A stretch of 64,000 nucleotides of DNA from contig NC_014225.1 in NCBI RefSeq assembly GCF_000092785.1, positions 1,935,340 to 1,999,339 on the forward strand, written 5' to 3'. Position 1 is the stretch's first letter; every line of letters starts with the position of its first letter. This document shows positions 56,246-64,000 of this stretch, piece after piece. Under the pieces are notes generated by a model. It was not told the DNA's origin, ran no database searches, and worked only from the letters and a program-made list of their open reading frames with translations. Made by a program: the position numbers and the translations under genes. Source of the stretch: Waddlia chondrophila WSU 86-1044 (GTDB lineage: Bacteria; Chlamydiota; Chlamydiia; Chlamydiales; Waddliaceae).

Positions 56246-57898
56246 TTATTTACTCTTTTGCCAAAAAGCCGGAACCATCACAGCAAGAACGGCTAAGAAC
56301 TCCAAACGGCCAAAAATCATAAGAAGAGAGGAAAATAACAAAGCAAAGTCCGATAAAAAGGCGCACGATTCCATGGGGGAGGCCATACGGAAGCCCATTC
56401 CTATATTATTGATCATCATCGTAGACAAAGACAAAGAGGTTTGAGGATCGATGCCATCCCAAACGTAAAAGATCGTCGAAAATGCCATCATTGCTATCAC
56501 AATCACAAAATAACAAAGAACCATGATCGACGCTCCTGATCCTACTTCCTTCTCCCCTAATTTGAAGAAACGCAAAGTTTCAGGACGAAAAAGTGATTCG
56601 CACTTGTATTGAACGATACGAAACACCATCAGCTGACGGATCACTTTCATCCCTCCGGCTGTTGAACCGGACATTCCACCGATAAACATCACAATCAGCA
56701 TCAACACTTGGACAAAATAAGGCCAGTGATCGTAATCGACTGTGGCAAATCCCGCTGTCGTCATGGCTGAGATAAATTGAAACGATCCATACCTGATCGC
56801 ATCATGAATCGACATAAGACCCAACTTTTCCCCAGACAAAAGAACTAGAGGATTTCCAACCAGCTGCCAAGACACAACCCCGCAGCCAAGAATAAGAATC
56901 GCAATAAACAAAAAAAATTCCGGCTCATAGATCCGATAGAACTTTCCCTTCAATAAAAAAAAATAGAGGGAAAAATTAATTGAACCAAGTACCATAAAAA
57001 TCATCACAATCCAATCGGTGAACGGATTGTCGAAAGCTCCAATACTCGCATTTCGAGTCGTAAATCCTCCTGTAGAAATTGTCGAAAGTGTCACAGTGGC
57101 AACTTCCAGCCAACTCATTTCATGATTTGTTACTAAGAGCAAACCTGCGAGGATAGCAGTGAGACCGAGATAAATTTTCCATAATTGCAAAGCTGTCTCT
57201 TTGATACGAGGTGTCAAAGAGTCTTTAATCGGACCGGGAATTTCTGCTTGAAACAACCTCTTTCCGCCTATGCCAAGAGCTGGCAAGATGGCGACAAACA
57301 AAACGACAATTCCCATGCCGCCAAGCCATTGAGTAAAGCTTCTCCAAAAAAGCAGCGCCTTCCCAACCGCTTCGATCCCTTCATAAAGTACTTTCCCTGT
57401 TACAGGATCTACTACAGGCTTGATCGTCCCGTAATAACTGTAGATGGTTTTCTGCTGTCCGCCAAAAACGCGCTCGATCGGAATTTCCTGACCCGTGCGC
57501 GGATCATACTTCTTTGCCTGCATAGTCGTAGCTCCAGCAGTTGAAAACCCCGAAGCAGCTTCAAAAAATGCGTGGCAAGGATTTTCAAGCGTTCCGCTCA
57601 AGTAAAAAGGAAGGCCTGCGAAAACCGGAGTCAAAAACCAAATTAAGACGACCGCAACAAGCCCCTCTCTGCGGTAAAGATGCCCGATGGAATGTTTTCC
57701 ATATTGATAGCAGCAAAAAGAAATCGCAAGACATGAGGCAGCCGACCAAAAAAATGCATGCGTTACATGTGGCTGAGGATGCATCATCGGATCTGCAATC
57801 CACTGATAATAAGCAGCAAGAAGCAAAGGAACAACAAGAACTACTGCCAGGCCTAAAAGATAGTATCCTAAAATCTTACAGATATCGCGGTATAGCAT
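56246..57898 (-). CDS. trkH: Trk/Ktr potassium uptake channel protein TrkH
   Basis: A 550-residue membrane protein with four M1-P-M2-type repeats. The pore loops hold the SGFSTAGATT, STGGFTTRN, TTAGFATVD and NIGMGF (fourth filter) sequences, with GGMSGSTAGGMKVIR in the usual place. Works with the NAD-binding regulator TrkA encoded six bases upstream in the same operon. Imports potassium, useful for pH and osmotic control in the inclusion. The stop borders hairpin 2. Confidence 0.92.
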   Translation of the reverse strand: MLYRDICKILGYYLLGLAVVLVVPLLLAAYYQWIADPMMHPQPHVTHAFFWSAASCLAISFCCYQYGKHSIGHLYRREGLVAVVLIWFLTPVFAGLPFYLSGTLENPCHAFFEAASGFSTAGATTMQAKKYDPRTGQEIPIERVFGGQQKTIYSYYGTIKPVVDPVTGKVLYEGIEAVGKALLFWRSFTQWLGGMGIVVLFVAILPALGIGGKRLFQAEIPGPIKDSLTPRIKETALQLWKIYLGLTAILAGLLLVTNHEMSWLEVATVTLSTISTGGFTTRNASIGAFDNPFTDWIVMIFMVLGSINFSLYFFLLKGKFYRIYEPEFFLFIAILILGCGVVSWQLVGNPLVLLSGEKLGLMSIHDAIRYGSFQFISAMTTAGFATVDYDHWPYFVQVLMLIVMFIGGMSGSTAGGMKVIRQLMVFRIVQYKCESLFRPETLRFFKLGEKEVGSGASIMVLCYFVIVIAMMAFSTIFYVWDGIDPQTSLSLSTMMINNIGMGFRMASPMESCAFLSDFALLFSSLLMIFGRLEFLAVLAVMVPAFWQKSK

Positions 57899-57904
57899 AG
57901 AAAG

Positions 57905-59269
57905 TTAAAAAATTTTTTCCAATTCAGGAATATGTTTCGGGCTTGTGATGACAATCACCGTATCTCCAGGAGAAATAATTCTGTTTCCGTTCGCTACCAT
58001 AATTCTCCCGCGGTTTTGAATCATTGCAATCAAAAAATCTTTGGGCAGCAACGATCCAAGCTCGGACAAGGGAATGCCGACAAGCTTGGATTCCATGGAA
58101 ACGTTAATTTCTAAAATTTCCGCCTGATTGTCGTAAAATGAGACAAGTGAAGTAACCGTTCCCCCAAGAATGTGGGAAAGAATATGGTCTGCAGTGCTGA
58201 TTCTCGGAGACAATGCATGATTGATTCCAAGCTGATTGGCAATAGGGGCGTAGTTTGTGTTAGACAGAGTAACCACCACATCATCGCAACCAACCTCTTT
58301 CCCCAAAAGAGCAGCAATCATGTTCATCTCATCGCTTTCAGTGCAGGCGACAAAGACTTCGGCCGTTCCGATCTTTTCGGATTTAAAATAATCGATATCA
58401 TTCAACTGATGGTTCATGATTGTTGTATTGGGAAGCTTCTCGGCAAGATAGCGGCAGCGGTCATAATCTTTTTCGATTAAGCGTACATCAACTTCGCGTC
58501 CCTCAAGAAGACGTGCAAGGTTCAACCCTGTCAGCGATCCTCCTATGATCACAACGGAAGAAATTCTTTGCTGTTTAATGCCAAGGAACCGATGTAACTC
58601 AGAAATGGCCTCCGTTTCTCCAATGAACGTCACTTCATCGCCTGGTTTAATCACATCCTGGCCATGAGGAAAGATCACTTCCTTGGCCCCTTTCTCTTCT
58701 GCATCCGGAATATCACGTCGAATGAGACCAATAATCACCCCTTTCGGCAACGTCAAATGCTGCAATGGCACATCGCTTTTGCGCCATTTTTCCGGAATTG
58801 CCAAGGTTCTCAATTGAACAGCGCCGTGCGCAAAGTTCTCCACAGCCAAAGAACCCGGACTGACCATGTACTTCAGGATATCATTTGCCACAAGGAGTTC
58901 GGGGCCGATAAAATAATCCACTTCAAATATGTGGGAAAAATCCAAACGTGTCCGATTGAGGTAGCGATTGTCACGCACCCTAGCAATCGTACGGGGATAT
59001 CCTAAATGCTTAGCAATGGCGCAAGCTGTAAGATTGACCTCGTCTTGACTTGTCAACGCAATCAAAAAATCGGGAGAGAGATCTAAGAGATCATCAAGAA
59101 GCTGCCAATCCGTTCCGGAGCCTTGGCGGATCGCAACATCCATCTCCCAAGAAGCTTTTTCCAATTTTTTTTCGTTAGGATCGATTAAAATCACATTATG
59201 CTCTTCTTTTGAAAGCACTTGCGCAATGTAGCGGCCGACGCCTCCGGCACCTAAAATCACAATATTCAT
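57905..59269 (-). CDS. trkA: Trk potassium transporter regulatory subunit TrkA
   Basis: Cytoplasmic gating subunit. It has two tandem RCK units: a Rossmann domain starting MNIVILGAGGVGRYIAQ, an RCK-C region, then a second Rossmann domain (VVIIGGSLTGLNLARLL) and RCK-C. The full double length (454 residues) is the TrkA form rather than the single-unit KtrA. It is the first gene of the trkA-trkH operon and divergent from the second RHS gene across about 160 bases. Confidence 0.93.
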   Translation of the reverse strand: MNIVILGAGGVGRYIAQVLSKEEHNVILIDPNEKKLEKASWEMDVAIRQGSGTDWQLLDDLLDLSPDFLIALTSQDEVNLTACAIAKHLGYPRTIARVRDNRYLNRTRLDFSHIFEVDYFIGPELLVANDILKYMVSPGSLAVENFAHGAVQLRTLAIPEKWRKSDVPLQHLTLPKGVIIGLIRRDIPDAEEKGAKEVIFPHGQDVIKPGDEVTFIGETEAISELHRFLGIKQQRISSVVIIGGSLTGLNLARLLEGREVDVRLIEKDYDRCRYLAEKLPNTTIMNHQLNDIDYFKSEKIGTAEVFVACTESDEMNMIAALLGKEVGCDDVVVTLSNTNYAPIANQLGINHALSPRISTADHILSHILGGTVTSLVSFYDNQAEILEINVSMESKLVGIPLSELGSLLPKDFLIAMIQNRGRIMVANGNRIISPGDTVIVITSPKHIPELEKIF

Positions 59270-59432
59270 TGACTAAACCTTAAGAGACATTCTCCGAATC
59301 CTTTGATTATCCAACAACATATGTTTTTTTTCACCCACCTTTTTTACATTGATTTATTATCCATTTTTGGTTATCAACTAACAATACAGACGTTAATTAT
59401 TTTAAAGGTTAAATTAACGATTTACTTAACTA

Positions 59433-62400
59433 ATGAATAATAAATTTATTACTTTATTGATTGTCAATCTGATCTTCCTCTTTTCTGCCGAGGCAGAAAA
59501 CACTTTCCAAATCGAATCGATTTCAGAAGCTTTGCAAGGACCGTATCAATACCAAACTGTCAACGTGATTACTGGCGAGTACTGCGAAAGCTGTATTGAT
59601 CTATCATTAAAAGATCCCTGCCCGCTTGAGCTGCGCAGATACTACACTTCTCACGATCCGATAGCTCAAGGATGGCATTTCAACCATCCGAATATCCTCC
59701 ATGCTGAAAACGCCGTTCCCCCCGATTGGATTCCAGAGTCTCTCCATTACACATTCGATCAGCAAAACCGCCTGACAGCAATCTCTGCAGGCCCCGGCTC
59801 TCCTGAGAGAATTCGGCTTCGCTACCAAAGCGAAGGTACTGTCTCAATGGATGTCGAGGATGAAGATGGCAGACTGCTGCAATACACATTTGAAACCTAT
59901 CAGACATCCCGCGCTATCCATCCTTACGTTCTTACCCAGTTAAAAGATCAGAAAGGCAGAGAGATCAATTATCAATATGCCGACCATCCCACCGAAAGAA
60001 AACTGCTGCTGAAAAAAAGAGAAGAGCCTGAGGGACGATATTTAATTACTGAATACTACGATGCCTCCGCAAATAATGTCGGAGGAAAAATCGTCATCAT
60101 CGACGATCTCATACGGGATCCCCGCATTGGAAGGGTGAAGCTGCAAAAAGCTCCTGTCGGACCCGATCATTCTCCCGTTATTACCAACCGCTTTTTTTAT
60201 CAACCGGGACAGACTGAGGTGTATGACGCACTGGGAAATAAAACCGTCTACCAATACGGAAATTTCCAAAAATTGATCAGTGTCGATCATTATTTAGATG
60301 AGCATACCCTGTACCGCAAAGAGAGAATGTTCTGGGATGGAGAGGGAAAAATGACCAGCCGCGCAATCGAAGACAAAGACGGCAGTGTCAGCCTCCTGCA
60401 CACCTACGATTACGATTCTTTCGGCAATGTAGTGAAAACCACTGTTTGGGGAAATTTATCGGGAACCTCTTCCCATCCAGTAGAGATCTATTTGAACGGA
60501 CAGCCCATCGACCAAAAGCTCGAACATTACTCCACAACCTACGACTATTCCGAAGATGGGAAATTTCTCCTCCAAGAAAAAGAAGACAACGGACTCATCA
60601 AGCGCTACTGCTATCAAAATGGTAAATTGACGGCCAAACTTATCGGTGAAGAGGAGCGCATCCACTGCCGTAACTTCTATCATTACAATGAAGACGGTAT
60701 GATTATTCAAGAGATCGAGGACGACGGCTCCTCTTTTCAAGAATCGGACCTTTCGAACGTAACAGAAAGACGATATACGCGTATCTCTCCAATGAAAGAG
60801 GGACCGGGAAAAGGAAAACCTGAAATCATTGAACAGGGATTTTTGGATCTTGGCACAATGCAGGAAATCCTTTTGAATAAAATATTGCTGGCATACGCCG
60901 CCAACGGCGAAATTGCCGTCAAAACGGCTTTAGATGCCAACCTCAATCTATTTGAAGAGACAACTTATGCATACGACTCCTTTGGAAGGCTGATCTATAC
61001 CGCAAACCATAAGGGTGAAGAGCAACAGTTCGAATACGATCTTCAAGGCAACCTGACCAAACAGGTCGTCGATGGCTTGGAAATGCACTGCACCTACGAC
61101 TTCGCAAATCGCCTGATCAAAAAAGAGCACTGGAAAGATGAAGAGCTCCAGCAATGCATCTCCTATCGATATGACTACGCAGGCAACATGACCGCATCGA
61201 CTGACGCCAACGGGAATGAAACACACTACATCTATGACCCGATGGGCCGCTTAATTAAGACAATCCTGCCAGCAATGCTCAATAGCAACGACATTCCCGT
61301 CTATCCGACGACTAAAGAGAGCTACGACATTTTCGACAGAGTTGTCGAATCCACTGATCCAAAAGGATACTGCACCAAGACTTCTTATAATGCCCGAGGG
61401 AATCCTATTGCCGTGATCCACCCCGACGGCACTCAAGAATTTTTCAATTACAATCTCGATGGATCGTTAAGAAAGAAAATTTCCAGGCAAGGGTTGGCGA
61501 CCCATTTTCAACGCGACCTTTTTTCCCGTGTCACCAAAGAGACCTGCTTTGACTTAGAGGGTAGATTGGTTGGAGAGAAAATTTTTACCTATTCCCCTTT
61601 CAGACTGATTTCCGAAACCTCAATGGATGGATGCCTGACCACTTATACTTACGATGGGGCTGGCAGGCAGATCAAAATTGCCAAAGAGGACCGCTACAAG
61701 CTCGAAATCACCTATGACGCGGCTGGGCAAATAGAAAGCAAAAAAGAGTGGTATGGAGATGATCAAGATGAATGTGTCATCGGAATGATTGAGAGAGGCA
61801 GTCAAAACGAAGTGATTGCCATGGCTATTCAAGACTCCAAAGGACAAATTCTGCGCCACCGCGAAGTTCCTTCTGAAAAAAAAGAGGAAAACGCAGCATT
61901 TCAAGAAGCGTATGATTACAATAGCCTTGGTCAGCTCGTTCTGAAAAGAATAGAGGTCGATTCCAGAGGCGATTCAACATCGATCACTTTTGACGCATTG
62001 AACAGGCCTGTCTCAATCGAAAAAAGAAACTCTCTGGGCACTCTATTGACAAAGAAAGAGATCCGATATGATCTCTCGGGAAACAAAGAGAAAGAGATCC
62101 ACGACATTGTCAAAAACGGAGAAAAAAAAGGTGTTTATGCCATTCATTGGGCATGGGGACCAAACAACCGTCTGGAAAGCGTCACGGAAGGGCTAGGTTC
62201 TCCGCTTGCTCGCACAACAACTTACCACTACAACAACGACGGCTTTCTGAACCTGGCTGTCAAGCCTGATAATGTCTCCATCTCTTTCGAATACGACAGT
62301 AAAGGGGCGATCGCACGGCTCGTCAGCTCCGATGGAACAGTCGATTACTCCTATAAGTATAATGATGCGGGGCGGGTCGCCGAAATTGCAGACAATCTCT

Positions 62401-64000
62401 CAGGAACTCTCACAAAAAGAAGCTACGACCCGTATGGAAAAATGATTCAGGAAACCCTTGCTAACGGAATGGATTTTCGCTATGACTACGATCTTCTGGG
62501 ACGCTTGAGGCAATTGACCCTTCCTGACAAATCAAAGATCAGCTGGGAATACAATGCGGCTTACCTGACAGCGGTTACCCGCTTGTCAAAAAGCTGCGAC
62601 GCGCTCTATTCCCATCAATATACAGCATACGACCTCGATGGGCGTTTGCTGGAATCGCACATGATCGGAGAGCTGGGGCCGATCCACTACGAATATCAGG
62701 GTAGCGAGATCTCTTCAATCCATTCTCTCTACTGGAGTCAAGGGATTGAATACGACAGCCTCGGCAGGATTGCATCGCTAAACACAGACGACCCCATCGG
62801 AACACTCACGAATTCCTACGAATACGATGATCTCGATCAGATTGTTTCGGAAGCAGGCCTGGACCAACATGGCTTCAGCTATGACTCGATCGGCAACCTT
62901 GCATCGATCGATGGGTTCGAATGCTCCGTGGACGGGCTCAACCAACTATTGGGAACCGGATCCCATGCAATGACTTACGATAAAAATGGCCAAATCATCG
63001 AATGCTGGGACAACGGGCAGCACTTCTTCTTCACTTATGATGCCTTAGGCCGTCTTTTGACCGTCAAAAAAGAAAAAGAGCTTCTTGTTTCATTTACCTA
63101 CGACCCTTTTGGACGCAGGATGACCAAATCCGTCTCCCGCTATTTTTCAAAGGATCACACCTATCGTCCGGAAACGTTTGAATCTTATCTTTGGGAAGGG
63201 GAAAACGAAATCGGAGCGGTAAGCAGCGGTGGGGAGATTGTCCAGCTGCGCGTCCTTGGCTTTGGGTTAGGGGCTGAAGTGGGCGCGGCGGTCGCGTTCG
63301 AAATCAATCAGAAACTTTACGCTCCCATTCACGACCACAGGGGAAATGTCGGCTGTCTGATCGATGCGGACAGCGGAGCTCCCGTTCAATGGTACCACTA
63401 CAGCGCTTTCGGCAAATGCACTCCTTTTTCACAGCAGTACAAACCAGTCGACAACCCTTGGAAATTTTCCAGCAAACGGGTGGATCAAGAGACCAATCTT
63501 ATCTACTTCGGCAAACGCTACTACATGCCCGGAGTCGCACGCTGGATTTCAAAAGATCCTTTAGGCACTCCGGATTCAGTCAACCGTTACGCCTACTCCT
63601 TGAACCAGCCAATGACAAGAATCGATCCGTTCGGGCTGTTTTCTTTCGGAGACTTATGGAACAGCGTATCAACATTTATCGGAAACGCCTGCCACTATGC
63701 GCACCTCTCTCTCCAATCATTGAAAAACTCTCTCAGCTTTGAAAACTCTCTCCATCAGACGATCGCTAAAATCGGAGAATTAACCATTGGAAAAACCCTT
63801 CTTCTGCTAGGAGGATACTACAAGCATCAATCCGAATCCGGCATCTATGGAAAAGGGGAACTCAACGATAAAGTTCGAATCACTTTAATCAATGGCATCC
63901 TAAACGCCCGCTGCAATTACAAAGAGTCTCTAGATTTCATTTCCAATGCCCACGGCGGCGTCAACATTCACTACCTTTTTGATGCCACTAATGGGTGGAC
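59433..64000 (+). CDS. RHS/YD-repeat protein, second copy, 3' part outside the window
   Basis: An open frame runs from ATG 59433 to the window edge (1522 complete codons). The N terminus is a signal peptide (MNNKFITLLIVNLIFLFSAEA), followed by YD repeats throughout. The RHS core at about 1300-1400 is NPWKFSSKRVDQETN, IYFGKRYYMPGVARW. After it a tail begins with RITLINGILN (N1487-G1488) and continues HGGVNIHYLFDATNG, matching VNGIFN and FVYNASHG of the other RHS protein, so the same DUF687-like domain starts here. The rest, including any serine motif, lies beyond the window. Intergenic DNA upstream is AT-rich; I see no good ribosome site and no certain promoter. Confidence 0.88.
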   Translation, partial: MNNKFITLLIVNLIFLFSAEAENTFQIESISEALQGPYQYQTVNVITGEYCESCIDLSLKDPCPLELRRYYTSHDPIAQGWHFNHPNILHAENAVPPDWIPESLHYTFDQQNRLTAISAGPGSPERIRLRYQSEGTVSMDVEDEDGRLLQYTFETYQTSRAIHPYVLTQLKDQKGREINYQYADHPTERKLLLKKREEPEGRYLITEYYDASANNVGGKIVIIDDLIRDPRIGRVKLQKAPVGPDHSPVITNRFFYQPGQTEVYDALGNKTVYQYGNFQKLISVDHYLDEHTLYRKERMFWDGEGKMTSRAIEDKDGSVSLLHTYDYDSFGNVVKTTVWGNLSGTSSHPVEIYLNGQPIDQKLEHYSTTYDYSEDGKFLLQEKEDNGLIKRYCYQNGKLTAKLIGEEERIHCRNFYHYNEDGMIIQEIEDDGSSFQESDLSNVTERRYTRISPMKEGPGKGKPEIIEQGFLDLGTMQEILLNKILLAYAANGEIAVKTALDANLNLFEETTYAYDSFGRLIYTANHKGEEQQFEYDLQGNLTKQVVDGLEMHCTYDFANRLIKKEHWKDEELQQCISYRYDYAGNMTASTDANGNETHYIYDPMGRLIKTILPAMLNSNDIPVYPTTKESYDIFDRVVESTDPKGYCTKTSYNARGNPIAVIHPDGTQEFFNYNLDGSLRKKISRQGLATHFQRDLFSRVTKETCFDLEGRLVGEKIFTYSPFRLISETSMDGCLTTYTYDGAGRQIKIAKEDRYKLEITYDAAGQIESKKEWYGDDQDECVIGMIERGSQNEVIAMAIQDSKGQILRHREVPSEKKEENAAFQEAYDYNSLGQLVLKRIEVDSRGDSTSITFDALNRPVSIEKRNSLGTLLTKKEIRYDLSGNKEKEIHDIVKNGEKKGVYAIHWAWGPNNRLESVTEGLGSPLARTTTYHYNNDGFLNLAVKPDNVSISFEYDSKGAIARLVSSDGTVDYSYKYNDAGRVAEIADNLSGTLTKRSYDPYGKMIQETLANGMDFRYDYDLLGRLRQLTLPDKSKISWEYNAAYLTAVTRLSKSCDALYSHQYTAYDLDGRLLESHMIGELGPIHYEYQGSEISSIHSLYWSQGIEYDSLGRIASLNTDDPIGTLTNSYEYDDLDQIVSEAGLDQHGFSYDSIGNLASIDGFECSVDGLNQLLGTGSHAMTYDKNGQIIECWDNGQHFFFTYDALGRLLTVKKEKELLVSFTYDPFGRRMTKSVSRYFSKDHTYRPETFESYLWEGENEIGAVSSGGEIVQLRVLGFGLGAEVGAAVAFEINQKLYAPIHDHRGNVGCLIDADSGAPVQWYHYSAFGKCTPFSQQYKPVDNPWKFSSKRVDQETNLIYFGKRYYMPGVARWISKDPLGTPDSVNRYAYSLNQPMTRIDPFGLFSFGDLWNSVSTFIGNACHYAHLSLQSLKNSLSFENSLHQTIAKIGELTIGKTLLLLGGYYKHQSESGIYGKGELNDKVRITLINGILNARCNYKESLDFISNAHGGVNIHYLFDATNGW

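Overview
The window looks like the chromosome of an amoeba-associated (environmental) member of the Chlamydiae, most like a Waddlia-type organism. The taxonomic call is an inference from gene content: a eukaryote-like kinase and a tyrosine phosphatase of effector type, cysteine-rich barrel outer-membrane proteins in tandem, a eukaryote-like sterol reductase, an SNF2 helicase, groESL under a CIRCE-like operator, and large RHS proteins ending in a domain that I recall as the chlamydial DUF687 family. No rRNA, tRNA, CRISPR array, integrase or IS transposase is visible. Coding density is very high, no gene-free stretch exceeds 300 bases, and many neighbours overlap by 4 bases (ATGA).

Layout. (1) 8-2926: kinase-like protein joined to an unknown C-terminal domain. 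(2) 2913-8517, minus: tripartite efflux operon, lipoprotein TolC-like channel, HlyD-like adaptor and RND pump. (3) 8696-16047, plus: surface-glycan cluster with Wzx flippase, interrupted methyltransferase, GT4 glycosyltransferase, WbpA-like dehydrogenase, WbpE-like aminotransferase and a WbpB-WbpD fusion. Together the last three predict UDP-GlcNAc to UDP-2,3-diacetamido-glucuronate. The first part (about 8.6-11.95 kb) is visibly AT-rich. (4) 16007-18613: SNF2 helicase with an in-frame palindromic insert. (5) 18570-24225, minus: second efflux operon (AcrA, AcrB, OprM/NodT type). (6) 24386-31982: small secreted protein, then a minus-strand operon of a 1741-residue RHS protein, two tandemly duplicated small lipoproteins and a DUF1186/SEC-C protein. 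(7) 32025-41286: HAD phosphatase, UDP-glucuronate epimerase-like protein, tyrosine phosphatase, RlmD-type rRNA methyltransferase, a third lipoprotein paralogue with an unknown 565-residue protein and an aldehyde dehydrogenase, then the sterol reductase. (8) 41390-49207, minus: two cysteine-rich outer-membrane proteins, UvrD/PcrA helicase, PutA. (9) 49309-52957: NamZ-like muramidase, groES-groEL, FmdB zinc ribbon. (10) 52966-59269: unknown 724-residue protein, a toxin-antitoxin-like AbrB/GNAT pair followed by two long perfect hairpins, and the TrkH/TrkA potassium system. (11) 59433-64000: a second RHS gene, cut by the window edge as its own DUF687-like tail begins.

The strongest candidate for an undescribed system is the RHS/DUF687-like pair of loci. 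At the complete locus an exported YD-repeat shell ends in a serine-hydrolase-like domain and is translationally coupled to two recently duplicated lipoproteins, an arrangement like toxin plus immunity. A diverged third lipoprotein lies 4 kb away and a second RHS of the same architecture lies 27 kb away. The second candidate is the GNAT toxin-like gene whose antitoxin-like partner seems to carry an AbrB/SpoVT-type DNA-binding half instead of the usual ribbon-helix-helix.
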